47,520 nucleotides of DNA, from contig JAUVHO010000009.1 in the NCBI GenBank assembly GCA_030593295.1, forward strand, positions 1 to 47,520, in the 5' to 3' direction. The notes below the pieces were generated by a model. That model was not told where the DNA came from. It did not search any database and was given only the letters and a program-made list of their open reading frames with translations. Each line of letters begins with the position of its first letter. The first letter of the stretch is position 1. The stretch comes from Methanomassiliicoccales archaeon (lineage in GTDB: Archaea > Thermoplasmatota > Thermoplasmata > RBG-16-68-12 > SOIM01). Positions 6,314 to 14,900 of the stretch are shown in pieces. The position numbers were made by a program, and so were the translations under genes.

Positions 6314-7299
6314 TTCAATCCCGCTATCTTTTTGATTCTGGCGGAACTCTTCTCAGATAAGCATACATCCAGAATATGATCGATTTCACCTTTCTCCAGG
6401 GAATTCCTGATCTTATCGGTGAACTGCCTGTAGAATATCAAGTTGTGACCTATGGTCTTTATGGGGTACGAAGCACCTTTGTTTTTACAGGCGCTGCAAC
6501 TACAATCAAACAGTTCTCTCTGCACAAAGTGATAGAGTTGACCCGTCTCATGGTCAACAGTTGTGTTGCACCACTCAAGACCATCGTACAGATCCGCCCC
6601 ACAGACAGTGTATGTCAGTAGCGATAACGGATGTCCAGTTCCCAATATGTGCAGTGGAATCTGTTTGTCTATCTTGTCTAGTTCATCTCTGATTTTCTTA
6701 ACTGTTTCGGCTCTCTCGAAGATGCCTGGTCCCAACTCCCTTTCCGGAACTCCCACAATCTGAGGATATATTCCTTTCACGATTTTAGGCACCAATTCAT
6801 GGAACGATACTGATGGGGAGTGAAGTGAAGGAATTGTAGTACCAACTTTCTGAACCGCCGCAGTCTTTGCGATAGAGGTTATTGTTTCGCTTATGTGTTT
6901 TTCCTCATTCTTACCCTCCTCCCAGTATACATCATATGAGAAGCAGAAGTCGACGATTATTTCACTCAATATCGATTCCAGATCTTCGAAGTTCCATTTC
7001 TTATCATGGTACCAATATGCCTCATAACCTCCACTGTCTAGCAGGGTGATGATTCCCTTCTCGGTCGACTCGGAGACTATGCCAGTCAGTTCCTTCCTTT
7101 CATCCTCCGGAGCTCTGTTTATGTCGTAAGAAGAAACGAGGAATGCTGGATATCCAATCGTCTTCACAAGATCGATGTAGAACTTGACTGGAAAATTAGT
7201 CTTGATGCTTGAAATCGCAGGAAAGAAGAATGGTGTCCTCATGACCTTCCTTTGCGTTTCAATCTCAAATATCCGGTTTCCTTTTCTAGTTATCTGCAT
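6310..7299 (-). CDS. TGT-like transglycosylase (Cap10-like)
   Basis: 329 residues, a TIM-barrel of the tRNA-guanine transglycosylase family. Asp88 in TLLDSGGYEAYW matches the base-recognition aspartate, Asp239 in ADLYDGLEW the nucleophile, and the zinc site is Cys266, Cys268, Cys271 and His285 (CSCSAC then HNLIFY). Only 13 residues lie between the last Cys and the His, where bacterial TGT has about 25, so the tRNA-contacting insertion looks shortened. It has no PUA domain, unlike archaeosine TGT, which makes housekeeping tRNA modification unlikely. The ATG at 7299 lies 13 bases past the SLATT stop. In type IV CBASS the TGT homologue Cap10 accompanies Cap9. A phage-type DNA-modifying DpdA is the main alternative, but no dpd partner genes are present. 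Confidence 0.75.
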   Translation of the reverse strand: MQITRKGNRIFEIETQRKVMRTPFFFPAISSIKTNFPVKFYIDLVKTIGYPAFLVSSYDINRAPEDERKELTGIVSESTEKGIITLLDSGGYEAYWYHDKKWNFEDLESILSEIIVDFCFSYDVYWEEGKNEEKHISETITSIAKTAAVQKVGTTIPSLHSPSVSFHELVPKIVKGIYPQIVGVPERELGPGIFERAETVKKIRDELDKIDKQIPLHILGTGHPLSLLTYTVCGADLYDGLEWCNTTVDHETGQLYHFVQRELFDCSCSACKNKGASYPIKTIGHNLIFYRQFTDKIRNSLEKGEIDHILDVCLSEKSSARIKKIAGLK

Positions 7300-7312
7300 T
7301 CGTCACACCACT

Positions 7313-7744
7313 TCACGGGTTCTTCTTTTTCTTTTCGTCCCAAATGGACAGCCACTCAATATGCTCTCTTGATATTAGAGCTTCCACCCTCTTCACGAAT
7401 AAAGCCTCTCTATCCACAGCGTTCTCGTATGGACCCACTTCTGAATCATAGAGAGGTCTCTCTCTTTTCAAAAGCTCGGCGGTCGAGCGATAATTCATCC
7501 ACTTTTCATGGAACCTGAATGCCGCAATCACCGACGAAAGGATTGCCACCAGTGATGACACAACAACCAGAATATCTCTGTGAAAACCATAGGCAATCAC
7601 TATTGGCACTGAGAGAGAGAACACGATTATCAATAGTGTGCATATGCAGTAAATCCACTTGTTGACCGCTGATCTCCTTCCGTAGAAATCAAGTTGGTCT
7701 TCATATCTACTCTTCAGGTAATGTGCAAATCCCTTCGGATCCAT
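7313..7744 (-). CDS. SLATT (DUF4231-type) two-helix membrane protein
   Basis: 143 residues with transmembrane helices at about 30-52 (WIYCICTLLIIVFSLSVPIV) and 57-76 (ILVVVSSLVAILSSVIAAF). After them comes FRFHEKWMNYRSTAELLKRE, the typical DUF4231/SLATT helix pattern (W-x-x-Y-R-x-x-x-E-x-L-K-x-E), then YENAVDREALFVKRVEALI. SLATT proteins are predicted pore-forming effectors linked to nucleotide-signal defence systems, including CBASS-like operons. Position between a TIR gene and the TGT gene, with a 13-base gap to the latter, puts it in the operon. I infer that it is the membrane-disrupting effector, opened by a signal from a TIR protein. No signal peptide is needed or seen; the Lys-rich tail is probably cytoplasmic. 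Confidence 0.75.
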   Translation of the reverse strand: MDPKGFAHYLKSRYEDQLDFYGRRSAVNKWIYCICTLLIIVFSLSVPIVIAYGFHRDILVVVSSLVAILSSVIAAFRFHEKWMNYRSTAELLKRERPLYDSEVGPYENAVDREALFVKRVEALISREHIEWLSIWDEKKKKNP

Positions 7745-7822
7745 GTTATCACTTCAAGAGACTGGTTGACCATCTACCTGTGGCCAATGCAGTCATATCT
7801 GACCCACATGTCAACCGGGCGG

Positions 7823-8245
7823 TTATCTTTGTCTTTCGGCTTCTTCGATATGGCTTTGGATTATTTCCGGTTTTTTCCAATAGTGGACCTTGTATCTTTT
7901 TCCATCCAGTATCGATGGACAGTCAGAGTAGTTGACTATTTCATTGTCCTTCCCACGTAGGACGATTCCCACAATCCCTTTTCCCTTTGACTGGCTTATC
8001 TGGAGTTCCCGATTCACCCAGTCGCTTGATTTTGTTTTCCCCGATAACAAGCAGACAGTCACTGACGATTGATCGATCAGTTCCCTCATATACTTGTCAA
8101 TCTCAGGTTCAGATTTTCTCTGATAGTCTTTCTTACATGAGCCATCAACGAAGTTTATGTTAGCGTTCGGGTTCTCAAGCATTCCTCGAAATCCATTCAC
8201 CTGCTCTTTGTCTTCATCATATGCGAAGCTTAGGAATATCTTCAT
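7823..8245 (-). CDS. TIR-like (DUF1863/ThsB-type) protein, first gene of the operon
   Basis: 140 residues from the ATG at 8245. The frame is open further up to an ATG at 8374 (MGSSQIPQQ...), but a TATA box at 8346-8337 lies inside that extension, and a TGGAGAT ribosome site sits eight bases before 8245. The domain starts at once: MKIFLSFAYDEDKEQVNGF, INFVDGSCKKDY, then SSVTVCLLSGKTKSSDWVNREL, with Glu80 at the TIR catalytic position. It is clearly a paralogue of the second TIR protein (4448-4948) but lacks the poly-Gly leader. The 78-base gap to the SLATT gene is the largest among the first five junctions. Candidate roles are signal producer (as ThsB in Thoeris) or NADase effector. If the longer form is made, it would also carry Gly at position 2. 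Confidence 0.75.
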   Translation of the reverse strand: MKIFLSFAYDEDKEQVNGFRGMLENPNANINFVDGSCKKDYQRKSEPEIDKYMRELIDQSSVTVCLLSGKTKSSDWVNRELQISQSKGKGIVGIVLRGKDNEIVNYSDCPSILDGKRYKVHYWKKPEIIQSHIEEAERQR

Positions 8246-8660
8246 TGCTCCATCTCCATCTGTTTGTTGCCCGTCTCCCTCCTTTCGAAGTGTTGAGGCA
8301 ACAATCCCTCTCTTATGGGTTGGTGAATAAGTGGGGATATATATTTCTTGCTGTGGAATTTGTGAACTACCCATGCTCTAGGACCATCTAAGAGCTCGAC
8401 TATCTTGCTCTCAACTCAGAAGGATAGTACGTCTTCTCACGCGTACCCTGAGTTGACAATCCTCACCACTTGGCATCAACGACCTCGTCCTGCTGAACTT
8501 GATCTTGGGGCTAAACGCAAGTGCAACTATGTCAATCGGACAACATTCCGATAATGCCAGTAATTGTCAAACTTCGATACTGTTTCGTATTTCTTCAACC
8601 AATCTTCCACAACATAGAAATAGGCGCACATCGATGATTGGAAAATCCGAGGGGGAGCTT
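8246..8660. other. Intergenic divergent control region
   Basis: These 415 bases separate the defence operon (minus) from the surface-protein cassette (plus). They hold the operon TATA box and leader on the left. On the right they hold a weakly open frame from 8499 with no coding character and the ribosome site GAGGGGGAG at 8649-8657 for the next gene. I see no RNA gene or long repeat. Confidence 0.5.
8337..8346 (-). promoter_or_regulatory. TATA box of the TIR/SLATT/TGT/OGG/QueC operon
   Basis: AAATATATAT on the minus strand (8346 to 8337), preceded by AG, is a good archaeal TATA element. Transcription would begin near 8313 and leave about 68 bases before the ATG at 8245. No other convincing TATA box lies between the genes downstream, which supports one transcript. 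Confidence 0.55.
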
Positions 8661-10217
8661 ATGATCTCAACACATGCAGACTGGAGGGTTGTGAGAAAGA
8701 AGAATGGAAGAGGAGCACTTCACATTGCTCTGGCCTTTATAATCACTCTCTGCTTCTTCACTGCTCTTCTGCCAATGACTCAGAACGCGTTCGCTCAGAC
8801 CTATCCAACCATCTATCTCACAGTCTACAGAGTTCAAGAAATTGACGCGATTGATCTATTCGGAGGCGACTGGGACTGGTACTACTATGTCGGTGTCTTC
8901 GACGGAACCTGGACATGGACGTTCTACGAAGCTCCGAACGGACAGGATGTCATCATTGACGAGCTCATTGAATTTGATGTGACCTCTCCCGATCTCACCT
9001 TCTCAATGGTGTTCTGCGAGGGCGATTTCTGGACGAACGATGATCGAGCTGATATCAGCTCGGACCTGTTCCGCGGGGACGACGATGTGGCCAACTGCGT
9101 TCCCTCTCAAGAACCTCCACACGGAGCGTTTGTCGCAACCTGGAATCTTGTCACCGAGACCCTCAGTGGGAATACAACCGTTGAGGAGCTTGGATATATC
9201 AAGACCTCCGGCGACTTCGATGGAAGCACGAGCACCGATGAGAACGATGCCAACGTGTGGTTCACCATTTCTGACAACTACGCTCCTCCTGTCGCGGATG
9301 CAGGGCCTCCTAAAACGGGGTATATCGGGGACAGCATCAGCCTTGACGGCAGCGGTTCTACCGCTTCAACTGGATCATCCATAGTCACCTATGAATGGGA
9401 TTATAGCGACGATGGCACACCGGACGATTTTGGAATGATAACTTCAACAACATTTTCAACTCATGGAATCCACACAGTAAGGCTAACCGTCACCGACAGC
9501 ATCGGCGTCCAGTCGACCGACACAACCACGGTGGAGATCCTCAACAAGGACCCGGTTGCGGCCTTCACCTATGCTCCGGATGATCCGTCTACGGCAGACA
9601 ACATAAGCTTCATCGACACCTCGACCGACCCTGATGGTACGATATCATCGTGGTCTTGGGATTTCGGGGATGGAGAAGACTCCACTGAGAAGAATCCGAC
9701 TCATAGGTACATGGACGATGGCAGCTACAATGTCCTTCTGACCGTGACCGACAATGCAGGTGGTGAAGATACCGAATCAAAGACGATCACAGTTACGAAC
9801 GTGGGCCCGATAGCAAGCTTCAACTGCAATCCAGCGGAACCGACAACAGATGATACGGTCGAATTCACTGACTCCTCCACCGACAGTGATGGAACCATTG
9901 AGTCTTGGTCCTGGGATTTCGGGGACGATTATACCTCTACAAACCAGAATCCAACGCATCGGTATGAGAATAGTGGAGAATACACCATCCAGTTGACCGT
10001 GACAGATGACGATGGGGATACTGACACGGTCTCTCTTGTAATCAATGTTGAAGAACCACTTATTTCAGACGACCTCCTTCTGATTATCCTCATAATCATC
10101 GTCATCCTAGTAATCGCAATCCTCGCATGGCTGCTCCTTCGGAGACGGCGAAAGGAATCAGACGAAGTGCCTTCGGAGGTCGTGGAGGAGGAAGTTCAGC
10201 CTGAACAAGATTATTAG
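8661..10217 (+). CDS. Secreted, membrane-anchored protein: YRVQEID domain plus three PKD domains
   Basis: 518 residues from the ATG at 8661, chosen because GAGGGGGAG precedes it by a few bases and a signal peptide follows (basic start, hydrophobic core, NAFA-QTYP cleavage near 45). Residues 48-205 are an unfamiliar domain with landmarks TVYRVQEID, DWDWYYYVGVF, FWTNDDRADISS and TSGDFDGSTSTDENDANVWF. Three PKD domains follow (about 212-475; motifs WDFGDG, THRY, LTVTD). A hydrophobic helix (LLIILIIIVILVIAILAW) and RRRR then anchor it, with an acidic cytoplasmic tail. PKD domains usually mediate contacts between surface proteins. A paralogue lies at 22413-23723, and each copy is followed by a phospholipase C-like gene, so the two products probably work together. 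Confidence 0.75.
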   Translation: MISTHADWRVVRKKNGRGALHIALAFIITLCFFTALLPMTQNAFAQTYPTIYLTVYRVQEIDAIDLFGGDWDWYYYVGVFDGTWTWTFYEAPNGQDVIIDELIEFDVTSPDLTFSMVFCEGDFWTNDDRADISSDLFRGDDDVANCVPSQEPPHGAFVATWNLVTETLSGNTTVEELGYIKTSGDFDGSTSTDENDANVWFTISDNYAPPVADAGPPKTGYIGDSISLDGSGSTASTGSSIVTYEWDYSDDGTPDDFGMITSTTFSTHGIHTVRLTVTDSIGVQSTDTTTVEILNKDPVAAFTYAPDDPSTADNISFIDTSTDPDGTISSWSWDFGDGEDSTEKNPTHRYMDDGSYNVLLTVTDNAGGEDTESKTITVTNVGPIASFNCNPAEPTTDDTVEFTDSSTDSDGTIESWSWDFGDDYTSTNQNPTHRYENSGEYTIQLTVTDDDGDTDTVSLVINVEEPLISDDLLLIILIIIVILVIAILAWLLLRRRRKESDEVPSEVVEEEVQPEQDY

Positions 10218-10242
10218 GCAGAACGGATAATTCGTGTTTGAG

Positions 10243-11853
10243 ATGAAGAAAGTCCTTCCGTCGGCAATTGTGATCTTGATTGTTCTAATCTCACCTATTG
10301 TCTCAGCATATGCGGAGACGGACGGCATATCTAGAAGGCTATCAACTCATCAGTTCATTCTCAGTCAGGTTCCAATCATCCTCAGAAACGATGGCTACCC
10401 ACAGCTTGCGGAACTCATTGGCGGTCAGAACCTTGTTCAGATGAAACTCGGAACGATGAGGGCTGATCAGACTCTCTGGGATTCGCGCGAGCATTACATG
10501 GACCCCGTTGCTCACGGAGGATTCATGGGTTTCAAGTCTGCAGGCCAACTGGCACAGGAACGATTCAGTGAAGCCCTCAACCACTGGAATTCTGGTAATC
10601 GGGATAACGCTTTCTTCGAATTGGGGTGGGCTGTGCATCTTGTCCAGGATCTGACTGTGCCTCATCACGCAGCCTTGACTGCTCTTGACTACCACTCCGA
10701 GTACGAACAATGGGTTCTGGACAATCAGGAAGCGTATGCTGTTGAATCTGGTGGTATCTACAACTTCTCTTCATATCTCCCCGGACACTTTGAGGATGAA
10801 TCGGACCCTTTCGACTGGGTCGACTACAATGCACACTTCAGTATCGATCTCTTTCAGTATGTGAATGGAGAGAATGGAGTGGGTGATAATGACTATGGCT
10901 ATGCGGCAGGCGAACTGCTGCCTCGCGCTCAGAGAACTTCGGCTGGATTCATGCTCATGTTCCTCTCGTCTGTCAATGCCCCACCAGTCGCCGATGCAGG
11001 TGGCAATCGCACCATCAATCAAATGCAACCGGCCCTTTTCAGTGGTCATTTGTCCTCAGATGACATGGCGATTGTGAACTACTCTTGGGACTTCGGCGAC
11101 GGATCTTACGGGTATGGGAGTGATACTGGGCATCTCTACACATTGCCCGGCAACTACAGTGCCAGATTGACCGTTCGCGACTCGTTTGGAGAGGAATCCA
11201 TTGATGACTTCTTGGTCATCGTCAGAGATTCGATACCGCCCGTTGCGCGTGCTGGTGAGGATATCTATGCCGAAGTAGGTGAGATGGTGAACCTGGACGC
11301 ATCCGCTACATCCGACAATGTGGGTATCGCAGTCTATGAATGGACACTTGATGGGGTTATTCTGGGTAACGGACCTGCCCTGGATTATGTCTTCTCTGAG
11401 GTCGGGGTGTATGCGATCGATCTAAGGGTCGAGGATGAATCTGGAAACAGCGGCGAAGATACCGTTGTTGTTGCTGTCATTGACCGAGAGCTTCCACTGG
11501 CTGATGGAGGGGGCAACGTGATCCTCAAAGTTGGCGAGTCATATGATTTTGACGCATCCCAGAGCACTGACAATGGCGAAATCGTTCATTATTGTTGGGG
11601 CTTCGGCGATGGGACAGTCGAGACCGGTAAGGCTGTGGACCACATCTATGAACGTCCTGGAATCTATGTTGCTTGGCTCTTGGTGAGGGACGTCTCTGGC
11701 AACTTCGACATTGACACCTTCTATGTCCAAGTCCACGAAGAAGAAATGGTCGGGTCAGCCGATTTAACAACCACGGTCACAGTTCTTGTCATCGCAGTAA
11801 TATGTTTCATGTCCTTTCTGACTATATGGATACATAGACGCAAAACTGGTTGA
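10243..11853 (+). CDS. Zinc-dependent phospholipase C-like protein with PKD domains, membrane-anchored
   Basis: 536 residues from the ATG at 10243; a GTG three codons upstream is possible. A signal peptide covers about 1-24. Residues 28-245 resemble zinc-dependent phospholipase C/S1-P1-type folds: THQFIL at the N-terminus, SREHYMDP, then LGWAVHLVQDLTVPHHA and HSEYEQWV, which supply the His, Asp and Glu zinc ligands expected of the family. Three PKD-like domains follow (WDFGDG; WTLDG; WGFGDG), then a C-terminal helix and an RRK anchor. It lies 25 bases after the PKD protein at 8661. Family members hydrolyse phospholipids or other phosphodiesters outside the cell; the substrate here is unknown. 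A paralogue with the same order of parts is at 23763-25388. Confidence 0.75.
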   Translation: MKKVLPSAIVILIVLISPIVSAYAETDGISRRLSTHQFILSQVPIILRNDGYPQLAELIGGQNLVQMKLGTMRADQTLWDSREHYMDPVAHGGFMGFKSAGQLAQERFSEALNHWNSGNRDNAFFELGWAVHLVQDLTVPHHAALTALDYHSEYEQWVLDNQEAYAVESGGIYNFSSYLPGHFEDESDPFDWVDYNAHFSIDLFQYVNGENGVGDNDYGYAAGELLPRAQRTSAGFMLMFLSSVNAPPVADAGGNRTINQMQPALFSGHLSSDDMAIVNYSWDFGDGSYGYGSDTGHLYTLPGNYSARLTVRDSFGEESIDDFLVIVRDSIPPVARAGEDIYAEVGEMVNLDASATSDNVGIAVYEWTLDGVILGNGPALDYVFSEVGVYAIDLRVEDESGNSGEDTVVVAVIDRELPLADGGGNVILKVGESYDFDASQSTDNGEIVHYCWGFGDGTVETGKAVDHIYERPGIYVAWLLVRDVSGNFDIDTFYVQVHEEEMVGSADLTTTVTVLVIAVICFMSFLTIWIHRRKTG

Positions 11854-11941
11854 TGCGGCGAAATCCTTTTATTCCCCCAGAATCATCTGCCGATTGCAGG
11901 GATGTCCTATACGAGGAGGGAATCCACAATGAGGAGGAGAT

Positions 11942-14900
11942 ATGGCCCATTTGGTCTTGACCAAGTTTGCTAGCTTAATGGTAGTTTCGATGCTTGTGAT
12001 CATGTTAGGAGTGAACGCTGTTCTGGCATCTTCTGAAGAAGATGGTCAATCCAATGGTGAGGGTCCCGTTCTTGAATTGGGAGAAAGGGATTTGGAACCT
12101 TTGAGCTCCTATCACACGCTGAAGATAACAATTCATAGAATGCAAGGAGTGGACTCCATCGACTTCTTGGGGTCCCCTGACTGGTACTACGCGGTTGGCA
12201 TTAGCGAGGACGGCATCACTTGGCAAGGTCAGGTCTCAGCCAGACCAATCGTCGACGAAGCGTGGGATGTGATTGTGGATGCAGAACACTTCTTCACCTG
12301 TGACTCAGACATTATCCAGATTTTCATTGCGCTAGTAGACTATGACTCATTGGATGCCGATGACGTAGCTGACATAAGCAGCACGCCAGGAGGTGGTGGG
12401 TCAATATTCGGTGATCTGACCAACGCGTCCTCTTACCCATCGCACTCCATATTCAAGGCCACCTACTACTTCTCTACTCACACCCTTCTGGGGGACGGTT
12501 ATGTTCCTGACGGACCATGGCTCAAGACGAGTGGCGATTATGACGGCAGTACTGGGATCGATCAGGATGACGCCAACTTGTGGTTCCAGGTTGAAGAGGT
12601 GGTGAAGTATCCCATCGAGGTGTATATTCACAAGATCGGCGCTGTTGATGAGATAGATATCGGCAGTGAAGCCGAATGGTACTATGGGGTCTTTGTCTCA
12701 ATCGATTCAATGAATTGGGAATCTTACTATTCACCCGTTCCTCTGGACTACAATGAAGATGACCTCATGGTTGACAGGAGCCACGTCTTTCATATGGATG
12801 GCCCATTGATCTATGTGGCAATCATCCTCTTTGATTATGACAGTGGCGGGACAACCGACGACCTTGCAGACATCAGCAGCGAAGTCGGCGGCGGACAGGA
12901 TAATTTCCCAGGAGGTAGTGTTCCATCATATGCATATTTCCTGTGCGTTTTTGACTGGACATCCAATACGCTCCAATCAGGCTTTGACAGTTACGTCGAG
13001 GACAACAATTGGTATTACAAGACCTCCGGTGAATTCGACGGGAGTGTTGGCATCGACGAGAACGATGCGGAACTTTGGTTCAGGATATTCTCCATGCCCC
13101 CAAAGATCCTTGACTGGAGCCCAAAGGGTACAAATGTGAACGACGTATCCCCTATAGGAATCACGTTTGGAGCCAGGATGGATCAAGTAGCCGTCGAGAG
13201 CGCTTTCTCAATAGTACCTCAGATCGCTGGCCAGTTCCGATGGAATAACGACTCCAGTTCCTTCTTCTTCATCCCAGATTCGCCTTTTGATTGCCTCGGA
13301 TCGTACAGCGTTACCCTCACCACCGCCGCAGCCGACTTGAATGGATTGCATATTGGGGCAACCCTTTCTTGGACCTTCCAGGTTGAATCCAACGGACGCC
13401 CCGTGGCTGTCGCGGGCGGGGACCAGTCCACTGAGATGTTCAGACTTGTTACCCTCGATGCATCTGAGTCCTATGACTTCACCGGTGAGTTGGTCAGCTA
13501 TGAATGGGACTTCGGAGATGGCATCACGACTTCTGGGGTACGAGTTCAGCATTCATACTTCCGTGCAGACGATTTCATTGTGATTCTGACCGTGACCGAC
13601 AACTACGGGCTATCCCATAGCGACTCAATAACGATCCATGTTGAAAAAGGTAATTTTGTGCCCCAGAACCTTGTGTACGACTATGCGTTCGAATGGCCCT
13701 TCTTCAACGAGAACTTCACCACGACTCTGGATATGTCCATGTCAACGGGCATCGATCAACTAGTGGACCTGTCGATTCTCGGGATATTCAACCTTGGATC
13801 GATAGACGCTGAGGTATTCCAACGGGACTTCGAACTCACCACAACAGCAACGGGTTTGACGGATGATAATGGTGACAGCTGGAGCAGCATAAGTCTCGAA
13901 TGGCATGACACTTCCCGGGAGTATCTTCGCAGTTCCAACGGTTTCTCAATCCGCCAGGACAGGGAAACCTATATGGAGCTAAATGGACAAAAATCAGACG
14001 GTACATCGGTGAAGGCATGGATCGAACTCTACTCAATGGATATCGTTGAGCCGATATCCATTCAACTCAAGGACACTCCTCAGTCTCCTCAGACGATGGA
14101 CCTGTGGCACTTCACCATGTACAAGCAGTCTGAGTATTACGAAGAGAATGGCAACATACAACTCAAGGCCTATGGTAGCACCCAGATGTACCTGCCCTTC
14201 CAGAGAAGGCATATCATACAACCAATGGGTTCCAAGCTCATGATCATTGGCGATGAGACCGTCAAGGCCTACGGAATCAGACACACCTACGAACACTGGA
14301 ACTTCGAAGTCGATTATGATAGGAGTTTTCTGTCTCCGTACTACGACATAATTACCTACGGTAATCTTCTCCTCGATAAAGGATGGATTGAGACCACACA
14401 GTGGTTCGCCGACAAGCAGCAAACCATCCTACTGAGTGAACTTAGCTTCAGAATGGACGACAACGGCGTCGGAAGTCCCGATTACTCCAGCAAAGAATTC
14501 ATCGAACTGGCAACTCTCAGTAACCTGAGAGATAGGATTGACCTGGTGCAAACCGACACAACAGACAAGTTCACAACAGATTACGAAACAACTGCCCGGA
14601 TCTATGAGCCATGGGCACATGCCAGGCTGAGGCTAGGAGGGAACAAAACTCATGAGGTCATTCTGGGCTTCGACCTCGTGTATGATGTCATTCTCGAACA
14701 CAAAGGATATGTCGTCTTCAACCACCACCTGTCTGGTGAAGAGCTTGATAGAACAATCCAGTCAACCCTCGTCAGTTCATATGATGAATATACACTCTAT
14801 CTCCAGCCACATTTCGATCTATCAATGGAATCGTGGAACAGGCAGACAGGCGAACTACATGAAGTGTATTTTTACCTCGAACTTCCCGTTCCCACGCTTG

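Noticed and set aside
4950-7299. dpd-type DNA deazaguanine modification cluster
   Set aside because: TGT- and QueC-like genes would fit, but no dpdB, dpdC or helicase/nuclease partner is present, whereas OGG, TIR and SLATT point to a CBASS-like context.
8246-8374. 43-residue N-terminal extension of the first TIR protein starting MGSS
   Set aside because: A TATA box lies inside it and a ribosome site precedes the ATG at 8245. It is kept as an alternative only because it would also expose an N-terminal Gly.
8499-8660. Longer N-terminus of the first PKD protein from 8499
   Set aside because: The extra 54 residues have no signal-peptide character and contain the ribosome site; the start at 8661 gives a normal signal peptide.
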